64,000 nucleotides of DNA from Verrucomicrobia subdivision 3 bacterium UBA693 (GTDB lineage: Bacteria > Verrucomicrobiota > Verrucomicrobiia > Limisphaerales > UBA8199): assembly GCA_002298785.1 (NCBI GenBank), contig DBMR01000011.1:214325-278324 (forward strand), given 5' to 3'. A program made the translations under genes and the position numbers. The first letter of the stretch is position 1. Every line of letters begins with the position of its first letter. A model generated the notes under the pieces. It was not told the DNA's origin and searched no databases. It was given only the letters and a program-made list of their open reading frames with translations. Of this stretch, positions 17,247 through 25,088 are shown piece by piece.

Positions 17247-18608
17247 CTAATTCAGCAAACCGTACTCTTTGAGTTTATATTGAAGCGCGCGGCGGCTGAT
17301 GCCCAGCGCCCGCGCGGCTTCCTCGCGATTGGAGGTGACGTGCGTCAGGGTCTGCCGGATCAGCATCTTCTCCACCTCGGCCAAAGGGGTGCCGGGGCGG
17401 ACCGTGAACGTGATGGTCGTGCGGTCGTAGTCGCGGAGAAAATCCGGCAGATGCTGCACCTCAACCACGGACTCACGGCAAGTGATGACCAAACGCTCGA
17501 TCAGGTTGCGAAGCTGCCGCACGTTGCCCGGCCAGGGGAAGCGCTGAAAAAGCTGCACGCAATCCGCGGAAAGGCGTTTGCGCCGGCGCTGGTGTTTGCT
17601 GGCGAACTGCTCGAAGAAATTCTCGACCAGCAAGGGAATATCTTCCGCGCGGTCCCGCAGCGGCGGCATCTGGATGGGAACAATCTGCAGCCGGTACCAC
17701 AAGTCCTCGCGGAATTTTCCCGCACGCGCGGCTTCCTGCAGGTTTTTGTTGGTGGCGGCAATCACGCGGACGTTTACCCGGATCAGCTCTGATCCGCCTA
17801 CCATGCGAAAGGCGCCGTCCTCGAGCACGCGCAGCAGGTCCCCCTGCCCTTTGGGCGAGAGATCGCCGATTTCATCCAGGAACAGCGTGCCGCCATCGGC
17901 CAATTGAAATCGACCGGGCTTGTTGGCCACCGCACCGGTGAACGCTCCCTTCACGTGGCCGAACAATTCGGCTTCCAACAAAGTCTCGGCCAGGGCGGCG
18001 CAATTCACCGAGACAAACGGCCGGTCGCTACGCGCGCTTTGGGCATGCACCGACCGGGCGACAATTTCTTTGCCGGTCCCGCTCTCGCCTTCAATCAGCA
18101 CCGTGACCTCGCTGTTGGCAACCTCGTGCACCAGGGCCGCCACGGCGCGCATGGGCGCGCTTTCACCGATGAGCAAGCTGGGTTCCGCCGGGCTTTGCAG
18201 GCGCAGCCGCAATTCACTGTTCTCCGCCACCAGCGCTTGGAATTCGAGCGCCTTCTCGACCAGTGCCCGCAGCCGGCGCAGGTCGATCGGCTTCGACAGG
18301 TAATCGTACGCCCCCTGTTTCATCGCTTCGACCGCGCTTTCGACCGTCCCGTAAGCGGTCATGAGAATGAACAGGGTGTCCCGGGTGCGCGAACGCACCT
18401 GCACCATTAACTCCATTCCGCTGATTCCGGGCATCTTCATGTCCGAGATCACCAGGTTGTAGAGGCGTTCCTGCGCCAGTTTCAGAGCCTGGGCGGCGTC
18501 GGTGGTGGCATCGACGACGTAGCCTTCCCGGCGCAGCGCTTCCTGCAAGCCGGCGCACAGCCCCTGCTCGTCGTCCACCACCAGAATCTTGATTTTTGCT
18601 TTTTCCAC
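17247..18608 (-). CDS. NtrC-family sigma-54 response regulator
   Basis: 453 residues. Residues 5-120 are a receiver domain with acidic pocket VVDDEQG, phospho-acceptor Asp56 in LVISDMKMPG, and Lys in YDYLSKPIDL. The AAA+ domain follows, with Walker A GESGTGKEIVARSVH (about 165-180), the sigma-54-contacting GAFTGA loop (HVKGAFTGAVANKPGRF) and Walker B GGTLFLDEIGDL. The C-terminus is a Fis-type helix-turn-helix (ALGISRRALQYKLKEYGLLN). All residues needed for ATP hydrolysis and sigma-54 activation are visible. It starts 8 bases after the stop of the histidine kinase gene and is its cognate partner. Target genes are unknown. Confidence 0.95.
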   Translation of the reverse strand: MEKAKIKILVVDDEQGLCAGLQEALRREGYVVDATTDAAQALKLAQERLYNLVISDMKMPGISGMELMVQVRSRTRDTLFILMTAYGTVESAVEAMKQGAYDYLSKPIDLRRLRALVEKALEFQALVAENSELRLRLQSPAEPSLLIGESAPMRAVAALVHEVANSEVTVLIEGESGTGKEIVARSVHAQSARSDRPFVSVNCAALAETLLEAELFGHVKGAFTGAVANKPGRFQLADGGTLFLDEIGDLSPKGQGDLLRVLEDGAFRMVGGSELIRVNVRVIAATNKNLQEAARAGKFREDLWYRLQIVPIQMPPLRDRAEDIPLLVENFFEQFASKHQRRRKRLSADCVQLFQRFPWPGNVRQLRNLIERLVITCRESVVEVQHLPDFLRDYDRTTITFTVRPGTPLAEVEKMLIRQTLTHVTSNREEAARALGISRRALQYKLKEYGLLN

Positions 18609-18616
18609 TTTGCTGC

Positions 18617-19345
18617 CTATTTCTCGCCGGCCGTCAACGGCAGGGTAACGGTGAACACCGCGCCTCCACCCTCGCGGTTGCCGGCCTCCAGCGTCCCCAG
18701 GTGGGCCGCGATGATCTGCTGGGCAATCCAGAGCCCTAAACCGTGCCCTTCCTGTTTGGTAGTGAAATAGGGCTCAAAAATTGAGCCGAGTTTCTCCGGC
18801 GCAATGCCCGGGCCGTTGTCGGCCACTTGCAGCCACACCTTTTCACCGCGTCGCGACGTGCGAATCTCGATCCAGCCCCCGTTGGCCACCGCCTGCAGGG
18901 CGTTGATCACCAGGTTCAACAACGCTTGCATTAATCGCACCGGATCGGCCATGAATTCCGGCAGGGTCTCGAGTTTGACGCGCAGTTCGACCCCGCGCGA
19001 TTCGGCTTCCGGCCGCATCAATTCACACACCTGCCCCACGATCCGATCCAACTGGATCTGCTCGGGATCGAGCGCGGTGGGACTGGCCAGCCGCAGAAAC
19101 CGCTCCACGATGGTTTTCAGCCGGTGCAGCTCGCCATGAATAATCTCCAGGCGCGGCCCCAGCCGATTCCGCAATTCCGGCGGCACCCCGCCCAGGTCCT
19201 CTTCCATCAACTGGAAATGGACATCCAGCGAGCTGAGTGGATTGCGGATTTCATGGGCCAACCGCCCGAGTAATCGGGCCAGAAGATCTCGTTTCTCCGC
19301 CGCAGCGGTTTCTCCGCCGGACGGCTTAAGTGTCGCACTTTCCAC
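18617..19345 (-). CDS. Soluble NtrB-like sensor histidine kinase
   Basis: About 242 residues from a GTG at 19345; the frame runs to 19453 but the extra part is low-complexity and would overlap the divergent gene start. The protein is a bare kinase. A short lead is followed by the H-box LAHEIRNPLSSLDVHFQL with His31, the N-box ALLNLVINALQAVANGG, G1 VADNGPGIAPEKL, the F-box IFEPYFTTKQEGHGLGLWI, and a final EGGGAVFTVTLPL. No membrane segment, PAS, GAF or HAMP domain is seen, so the signal must come from a partner protein. It precedes the NtrC-type regulator in one operon. The kinase call is firm; the start is tentative. Confidence 0.88.
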   Translation of the reverse strand: MESATLKPSGGETAAAEKRDLLARLLGRLAHEIRNPLSSLDVHFQLMEEDLGGVPPELRNRLGPRLEIIHGELHRLKTIVERFLRLASPTALDPEQIQLDRIVGQVCELMRPEAESRGVELRVKLETLPEFMADPVRLMQALLNLVINALQAVANGGWIEIRTSRRGEKVWLQVADNGPGIAPEKLGSIFEPYFTTKQEGHGLGLWIAQQIIAAHLGTLEAGNREGGGAVFTVTLPLTAGEK

Positions 19346-19437
19346 TGCCCGGAGTTTACCGAACCGGGGCCTCGACGTCGAGCCGGCCGGTGGCGCGCGG
19401 CTCCCGGCGGTCTTGCCGGACCCGAGGGGTTGCGTTA

Positions 19438-20241
19438 ATGTTCGGCCGCGCAATGGGTTTTGCTTTTATTTTTTTAGGCTCGGGCACTTCGCAGGGCGTT
19501 CCCGTGATTGGCAAAGAGTACCCAGCCTCTTTTTTGGCCAATCCGAAGAACCACCGCACCCGGCCCTCGATCTATGTCGAGACCGACCAGGCCCGGCTGG
19601 TCGTCGACACCACGCCCGAGTTTCGCCTGCAAATGTTGCGGGAAAAGCTCGGCTACCTCGACGCCGTCCTGTTCACCCATTCGCACGCGGACCACATCAT
19701 GGGCCTGGATGACTGCCGGCGGGTGTGCGACCTGCGGGGTGGCAAAGCGCTGCCGGTCTATGCCAGCGAAGCCACCATGAAAGACCTGCGCCGGGTGTTC
19801 ATCTACGCGTTTCATGAAGGCCCCTGGCCGATTGGCTATTTCATCCCCGAACCACGCATCATCAACGGCCCGTTCACCGTCGGCGACCTGGAGATCACCC
19901 CGCTGTCCTTGCCGCATGGCCGCATCGAAGTGCTCGGCTACCTGTTCACCCAAAACGGTCGCAAACGGCTCGCCTACCTGAGCGACTGCAAAGAGGTGCC
20001 CGCAGCCAGCCTGGAAAAGATCCGCGGCGTGGACGTCGTGGTGCTGGATGCCTTGCGCCGAACCCCGCACCCGACCCACATGTGCCTGGATGAGGCCTTG
20101 ACGGCCGCCCGCCGCATCGGGGCCGGCCAGACGTATTTCACCCACCTGACGCACGATTACGATCACGATTTGGCGCAGGCCGAACTGCCGCCCGAGGTGG
20201 AATTGGCCTACGACGGCCTCCGGGTCTCGGCGGCGGATTAA
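19438..20241 (+). CDS. PhnP-like metallo-beta-lactamase fold hydrolase
   Basis: 267 residues from the ATG at 19438, preceded by GAGGGG at good spacing. The start FIFLGSGTSQGVPVIG is typical of the PhnP-like branch. The metal-binding motif is FTHSHADHIMGLDDCR near residues 78-93 (HxHxDH), with further ligands in SLPHGRIEVLGYLF and LAYLSDCKEVP, and a C-terminal TYFTHLTHDYDHD. PhnP itself hydrolyses cyclic phosphoribosyl phosphates. Many relatives of unknown substrate share this signature, and no phn genes are nearby, so only the fold and hydrolase class are claimed. It is divergent from the two-component operon. Confidence 0.85.
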   Translation: MFGRAMGFAFIFLGSGTSQGVPVIGKEYPASFLANPKNHRTRPSIYVETDQARLVVDTTPEFRLQMLREKLGYLDAVLFTHSHADHIMGLDDCRRVCDLRGGKALPVYASEATMKDLRRVFIYAFHEGPWPIGYFIPEPRIINGPFTVGDLEITPLSLPHGRIEVLGYLFTQNGRKRLAYLSDCKEVPAASLEKIRGVDVVVLDALRRTPHPTHMCLDEALTAARRIGAGQTYFTHLTHDYDHDLAQAELPPEVELAYDGLRVSAAD

Positions 20242-20301
20242 GCCACGTCCACACCAAGAGGTTGAACCGAATCCGGTCGATAATGTCCATTTAACCAGCG
20301 A

Positions 20302-21966
20302 ATGAATTCGAAGCTAATCTTAGTGGCAGCGGGGCTGTGGTGCCTGTTGGCGACCGGCAGCCACGCAGCCAACAATACCGGAGCGGGCGTCGTGGTGGTT
20401 TATAACACGCGCGTTCCGGAGTCCAAGGACATTGCGGATCATTACGCGGCCATGCGGAACGTCCCGAGCGAGCAAGTGTTGGGCTTCGACCTTTCTCCCG
20501 AGGAGGAAGTCAACCGGAACGAGTTCCGGCAGAAGCTGCAAATCCCTCTGGCCCGGGCGCTTGAGGACCGGAAGTTATGGAAGATCGGCGAACGCCTGAT
20601 CACCGTGGCTACGAACCAGCCTCCCGTGAAAGAGCGCGTGGTGGTCGAATCCAAAATCCGCTACGCCGTGCTTTGCTACGGAGTGCCGGTGCGCATCCAG
20701 GGCGATCCCACGGTGAAAGAGGAAGCCACGGATAAAATGCGCCCGGAAATGCAGCGCAACGAGGCCGCCGTGGACAATGAACTCGCCCTGCTTCCACTGC
20801 TCGAACGCAAGTTGCCCATCGGCGGCCCGCTCAATAATCCGGTGTATGCCACCACCAACCTGGCCGCGCTCCACCCGACGAACGGCATTCTGATGGTCGC
20901 CCGCCTGGACGGCCCCACCCCGCAAATCGCCCGCGCCCTGGTGGACAAATCCATGCAAGCGGAAACCAACGGGCTCTGGGGCAACACGTATTTCGACCTG
21001 CGCAACATCACCGAGGAAGGTTATCGCATCGGCGACACCTGGATTCGCAGCGCGTCGGAAATCGCCCGTCACCTCGGCTTCGAGACCATGGTCGATGAGA
21101 ACCCGGGCACGTTCCCCGCCAGTTACCCGATGGATCACATTGCCTTTTATGTGGGTTGGTACGACGAAAATGTCTCCGGACCGTTCACCCAACCCGAGGT
21201 GGAATTCATGCCGGGCGCATTCGCTTATCACCTGCACTCGTTCAGCGCCGGCACGTTGCGCACGGCCACCCGCCACTGGGTGGGGCCGCTGCTGTCCAAA
21301 GGCGTGACCGCCACCATGGGCAGCGTCTACGAACCGTACCTGGCCGGCACTCCGGACCTCGGGATTTTCGCCGGGCGATTTCTGTTTTATGGCTACAGCT
21401 TTGGTGAAGCCGCCTACACCTCCCAACCGGTGCTCTCCTGGATGACCACGGTGGTGGGCGATCCCCTGTATAGCCCCTACATCCGTTCCCCGGAGGAACT
21501 GCACGACCAGTTCATCCGCACTGAAAACCCGATGCTCGAGTGGTACTACGCGCGCCTGATCAATATCAACATGATCAACGCCAAACCCATCAGCGGATGC
21601 ATCAAGCTGCTGGAAGATCTCGAACTCACCAAACGGAGCACCATTCTCTCGGAAAAACTGGCCAGCCTCTACTGGGCCATCGGGAAGCCGTCCTCGGCCA
21701 TCTTCACCTACACGCGGGCCCTCAACCTCAAGCCCTCGCCGCAGCAACGCCTGCGCCTGCTGCTGACCCGCAGCGCCAAGTACACCGAAAACGAACAGCC
21801 GGCAGAGGCGCTGGCGGATTATGAAACGATTTTGAAACTCTACCCGCAGTACAGCGATAAACTGACACTATATCGCAAAATGCTGCCGCTCGCCACCCAA
21901 CTGGGGCGCAAAACCGAGCAGGATCTCTACAACGGCGAAATCGAGCGGCTGACCGCGAAGAAATAG
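20302..21966 (+). CDS. Exported TIGR03790-family protein with TPR-like tail
   Basis: 554 residues with a signal peptide (MNSKLILVAAGLWCLLATGS, then HAANNTG). The first 400 residues fit the TIGR03790 family found mainly in Verrucomicrobia, Planctomycetes and cyanobacteria: VVVVYNTRVPESKDIADHYA, RNVPSEQVLGFDL, YAVLCYGVPVRIQG, GGPLNNPVY, VARLDGPTPQIARALVD, AFYVGWYDENVSGPF and AFAYHLHSFSAGTLR, then GVTATMGSVYEPYL and TVVGDPLYSPY. The final 120 residues are helical with tetratricopeptide-like spacing (KPSSAIFTYTRALNLKPSPQ). No enzymatic activity has been assigned to this family. The gene stands alone. Confidence 0.85.
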   Translation: MNSKLILVAAGLWCLLATGSHAANNTGAGVVVVYNTRVPESKDIADHYAAMRNVPSEQVLGFDLSPEEEVNRNEFRQKLQIPLARALEDRKLWKIGERLITVATNQPPVKERVVVESKIRYAVLCYGVPVRIQGDPTVKEEATDKMRPEMQRNEAAVDNELALLPLLERKLPIGGPLNNPVYATTNLAALHPTNGILMVARLDGPTPQIARALVDKSMQAETNGLWGNTYFDLRNITEEGYRIGDTWIRSASEIARHLGFETMVDENPGTFPASYPMDHIAFYVGWYDENVSGPFTQPEVEFMPGAFAYHLHSFSAGTLRTATRHWVGPLLSKGVTATMGSVYEPYLAGTPDLGIFAGRFLFYGYSFGEAAYTSQPVLSWMTTVVGDPLYSPYIRSPEELHDQFIRTENPMLEWYYARLININMINAKPISGCIKLLEDLELTKRSTILSEKLASLYWAIGKPSSAIFTYTRALNLKPSPQQRLRLLLTRSAKYTENEQPAEALADYETILKLYPQYSDKLTLYRKMLPLATQLGRKTEQDLYNGEIERLTAKK

Positions 21967-22055
21967 GCCCGGGCCCGGCGCGGCAACCCGCCCGGACGCG
22001 CCGCCCATTCCGCAAAGGCTCTCCGTGCCTCGGAGCCGGCGCGCTTGCTTTGCAA

Positions 22056-22083
22056 TTGAGCATCCGGACGATTGCACTATAAT
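22056..22083 (+). promoter_or_regulatory. nadE promoter
   Basis: TTGAGC at 22056-22061 and a perfect TATAAT at 22078-22083, separated by 16 bases. Transcription would start near 22090, about two bases before the ATG at 22092. The mRNA would therefore be leaderless or nearly so. No Shine-Dalgarno sequence lies between. Confidence 0.65.
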
Positions 22084-22091
22084 GTGAACCA

Positions 22092-24143
22092 ATGATGCCG
22101 AAGCCTTTTGATTCGATTTACGCGCATGGTTTCATTCGGGCGGCGGTGTGCATTCCGGCGTTGCGCGTGGCCGACCCCGCCTTCAATGTGGAACGTACGC
22201 TGGCCCTGGCTGCCCAGGCGTCCGAGGCGGGCGCGGCGGTGGCCATCTTCCCGGAGCTCGGACTCTCGGCCTATTCCAATGACGATTTGTTTCACCAGGA
22301 CGCGCTGCTGGAGGCGGTGCGCGGCGCGCTCGAAAAAGTGGTGGAGGCCAGCCGCAGCCTGCAACCGATCCTCGCAGTGGGCGCCCCGCTGCGTTTCGAT
22401 GGCCGCCTGTTTAACTGCGGAGTGGTGATTTATCGCGGACGCATCCTCGGTCTCGTTCCCAAATCCTACCTCCCGAATTACCGCGAATATTACGAGAAAC
22501 GGCAGTTTGCCGCAGCCCGGGATGCGGTGCGCAACTCCGTGACGTTGCTGGGGCAGGAAATTCCTTTTGGCAACCAACTCCTGTTCGAAGCCGCCAACAT
22601 GGAAGGCTTTTGCCTCGGGGTCGAGATCTGTGAAGATGTCTGGTCCGCCGTGCCGCCGAGCACCTGGACCACGCTGGCCGGCGCCACCGTGATCGCCAAC
22701 CTGTCCGCGAGCAATATCACCATCGGCAAAGCCGAGACCCGCCGGAGTCTCTGCGCCGCCCATTCCGCCAAGTGCTGCGCGGCATATTTGTATTCCGGAG
22801 CCGGCCCGGGAGAATCGACCACCGATATCGCCTGGGACGGGCACGCCGTGGTGTATGAGAACGGCGAGCTGCTGGCGGAATCCGAGCGGTTCGCGGCCCA
22901 GGAGCAACTGGTGCTGGCGGATATCGACCTGGAACGCTTGCAGCAGGAGCGAATGCGCACGAACACACACGCCGACACCGGGAGCGATTACCGCGCGCAA
23001 CTACAGGGCGTGCGCCGGGTGCGCTTCGAACTGGCGGTGCCCGAGGGAAAAATTTCCCTAAAACGGAAAGTGGCCCGGTTCCCCTTCGTCCCCAGCAACG
23101 CCGAGGAACGGAATCTCCGTTGTTACGAAGCCTACAACATCCAGGTGCACGGACTGGTGAAACGCCTGACCAGCACCGGCATTCGCAAGGTGGTGATCGG
23201 CGTTTCCGGCGGGCTGGATTCCGCCCAGGCGTTAATCGTAGCCGCGAAGACCATGGACCGCCTGGGTCTTCCCCGCACGAACGTCATGGCCTACACGCTG
23301 CCGGGATTCGCCACCAGCGAACACACCAAACGCAACGCCTGGGCCCTCATGCGCGCGCTGGGTGTCACCGCGCGCGAAATCGATATCCGGCCTTCCTGCG
23401 AGCAGATGTTCCGGGACATCGGCCATCCGTACGCCCAGGGCAAACCGGTCTACGACGTGAATTTCGAAAACGTCCAGGCGGGTGAACGGACTTCCCACCT
23501 GTTCCGCCTGGCAGGCATCGAGCAGGGCCTGGTGCTGGGAACCGGCGATCTGAGCGAGGCGGCGTTGGGCTGGATGACTTACGGCGTTGGCGACCAAATG
23601 TCTCATTACAACGTCAATGTCTCCGTGCCCAAAACGCTGATTCAACACCTGATCCGCTGGGTGATCAGCTCCGGTCAGTTTGACGACGCGACGCACGCCA
23701 CCTTGCAGGCCATCCTCGAAACAGAGATTTCGCCGGAGCTGGTACCAAGTGCGGCCGGGGATAATGCGCGCCCGGCGCAGAAGACCGCCGAGGTGGTCGG
23801 GCCGTACGAATTGCAGGATTTCAACCTGTATTTCATCACGCGCCACGGTTTTCGCCCGAGCAAAGTCGCCTTCCTGGCGCTGCACGCGTGGGGCGATAGC
23901 GAGGAAGGCGAGTGGCCGGATTTGCTGCCGTCGGAAAAACATGTCGCGTACGACCTGGCGACCATCAAACGGTGGCTCGAAGTGTTCCTGGTACGCTTCT
24001 TCAAGACCAGCCAGTTCAAACGTTCCGCCCTGCCCAACGGGCCGAAGGTGGGCTCCGGAGGCTCGCTCTCCCCGCGCGGCGATTGGCGCGCGCCCAGCGA
24101 CGCCGAAGCCGAAGCCTGGCTGGAAGAACTTCGTCGCCTCTAA
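22092..24143 (+). CDS. nadE: Glutamine-dependent NAD+ synthetase
   Basis: 683 residues. It makes NAD+ from deamido-NAD+, ATP and glutamine. The N-terminal nitrilase-type glutaminase domain has its triad in FPELGLSAYS (Glu, about 56), LVPKSYLPNYREYYEKRQF (Lys, about 124) and VEICEDVW (Cys, about 180). The synthetase domain has the ATP P-loop VIGVSGGLDSAQALIV near 365-380, followed by MAYTLPGFATSEHTKRNA and LVLGTGDLSEAALGWMTYG. The length equals that of long-form glutamine-dependent NadE enzymes. A TATAAT promoter sits directly upstream. The methyltransferase gene follows after 7 bases, suggesting co-transcription. Confidence 0.96.
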   Translation: MMPKPFDSIYAHGFIRAAVCIPALRVADPAFNVERTLALAAQASEAGAAVAIFPELGLSAYSNDDLFHQDALLEAVRGALEKVVEASRSLQPILAVGAPLRFDGRLFNCGVVIYRGRILGLVPKSYLPNYREYYEKRQFAAARDAVRNSVTLLGQEIPFGNQLLFEAANMEGFCLGVEICEDVWSAVPPSTWTTLAGATVIANLSASNITIGKAETRRSLCAAHSAKCCAAYLYSGAGPGESTTDIAWDGHAVVYENGELLAESERFAAQEQLVLADIDLERLQQERMRTNTHADTGSDYRAQLQGVRRVRFELAVPEGKISLKRKVARFPFVPSNAEERNLRCYEAYNIQVHGLVKRLTSTGIRKVVIGVSGGLDSAQALIVAAKTMDRLGLPRTNVMAYTLPGFATSEHTKRNAWALMRALGVTAREIDIRPSCEQMFRDIGHPYAQGKPVYDVNFENVQAGERTSHLFRLAGIEQGLVLGTGDLSEAALGWMTYGVGDQMSHYNVNVSVPKTLIQHLIRWVISSGQFDDATHATLQAILETEISPELVPSAAGDNARPAQKTAEVVGPYELQDFNLYFITRHGFRPSKVAFLALHAWGDSEEGEWPDLLPSEKHVAYDLATIKRWLEVFLVRFFKTSQFKRSALPNGPKVGSGGSLSPRGDWRAPSDAEAEAWLEELRRL

Positions 24144-24150
24144 CCGACCA

Positions 24151-25065
24151 ATGCCAGCGGCCATCAGCAGGCTGTGCCCGGTGTGCGGAGGAACAGGCGC
24201 CGTCCGCTTCCTGGAAAAAGGCGAGCTGCGCCTGGTACGTTGCGAGCGCTGCGGAATGATCTTCGCCAACCCGGTGCCGCCCGCTTACGCCTCCGGCGAA
24301 TTCTACGACACCGAGGGCGCTGCGTATTATCTTTCGCCGGCGAAACTCGCGAGTGATTACGCCCCGGTACGGTTTGAGCGCGAATTGCGGCTGTTCCGCA
24401 AACATTGCCCGCGCGGCGCGGTGCTGGATGTCGGCTGTTCCTCCGGCGCTTTTCTTTACCAGCTCAATCGACGGTTCCCCGGCGACTACCAGACGCACGG
24501 CACGGACGTCAGCGGGGCGCCGCTGGATTATGCCGAAAGCCAGGGCATCACCGTGCGGCGCGGGAACTTCACCGAGATGGACTTTGGAGCGCAGCGCTAT
24601 TCGGCGATTACTTTTTGGGCGGTGCTCGAGCACTTGCCGGAACCGGCACAGTTTCTAGACCGGGCGGCTACCCTGCTCGAACCGGGTGGCTTATGCGTCG
24701 TGCTGGTTCCCAACCAGCGCTCCCTCGCCGCACGCCTGCTCGGCGCGCGTTATCGCTACGTCTACCCGCAGCACCTGAACTACTTCACACGCCAAACCCT
24801 GCGTCGGCTGGTGGCGCGACGGTGGGACGTGGTGGAAACCCGCTGCACGCACTTCAATCCGGTGATAATATGGCAGGATTGGCGCAGCCATGGCCGCGAG
24901 GTGTCGAACGCCGACCGGGCCAGCCTGCTCCAACGCACCACCGCGATCAAACAAAGTCGCTGGCTCGGACCGGTCAAAGCCGCCTATCGCTGGAGCGAAC
25001 GCGTGCTCGGAACCTGCTTTCTGGCCGACAACCTGGCTATGGTGCTCCGGCTCAGAAATTCCTGA
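24151..25065 (+). CDS. Class I SAM-dependent methyltransferase with N-terminal zinc ribbon
   Basis: 304 residues from the ATG at 24151. Residues 8-33 hold two Cys pairs, CPVCGG and CERCGM, a likely zinc knuckle. The methyltransferase core follows: AVLDVGCSSGAFLYQLN (motif I, about 92-108), the acidic loop HGTDVSGAPLDYAESQG, and FWAVLEHLPEPAQFLDRAA with LEPGGLCVVLVPN. This layout is common in methyltransferases acting on sugars or small molecules ('Methyltransf_23' type). No glycan or secondary-metabolite genes are adjacent, so the substrate is unknown. It begins 7 bases after nadE. Confidence 0.88.
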   Translation: MPAAISRLCPVCGGTGAVRFLEKGELRLVRCERCGMIFANPVPPAYASGEFYDTEGAAYYLSPAKLASDYAPVRFERELRLFRKHCPRGAVLDVGCSSGAFLYQLNRRFPGDYQTHGTDVSGAPLDYAESQGITVRRGNFTEMDFGAQRYSAITFWAVLEHLPEPAQFLDRAATLLEPGGLCVVLVPNQRSLAARLLGARYRYVYPQHLNYFTRQTLRRLVARRWDVVETRCTHFNPVIIWQDWRSHGREVSNADRASLLQRTTAIKQSRWLGPVKAAYRWSERVLGTCFLADNLAMVLRLRNS

Positions 25066-25088
25066 GCCGTTAGTGTCCAGAGCAGTAA

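Noticed and set aside
20575..21747. Long open frame on the - strand inside the TIGR03790 gene
   Set aside because: It lies wholly antisense to a gene with signal peptide and family motifs; its protein is His/Gly/Arg-rich without any known motif, as expected from reverse reading of GC-rich codons.
23232..24269. Open frame of 345 codons on the - strand over nadE and the methyltransferase
   Set aside because: Antisense to two well-supported genes and without recognisable domains.
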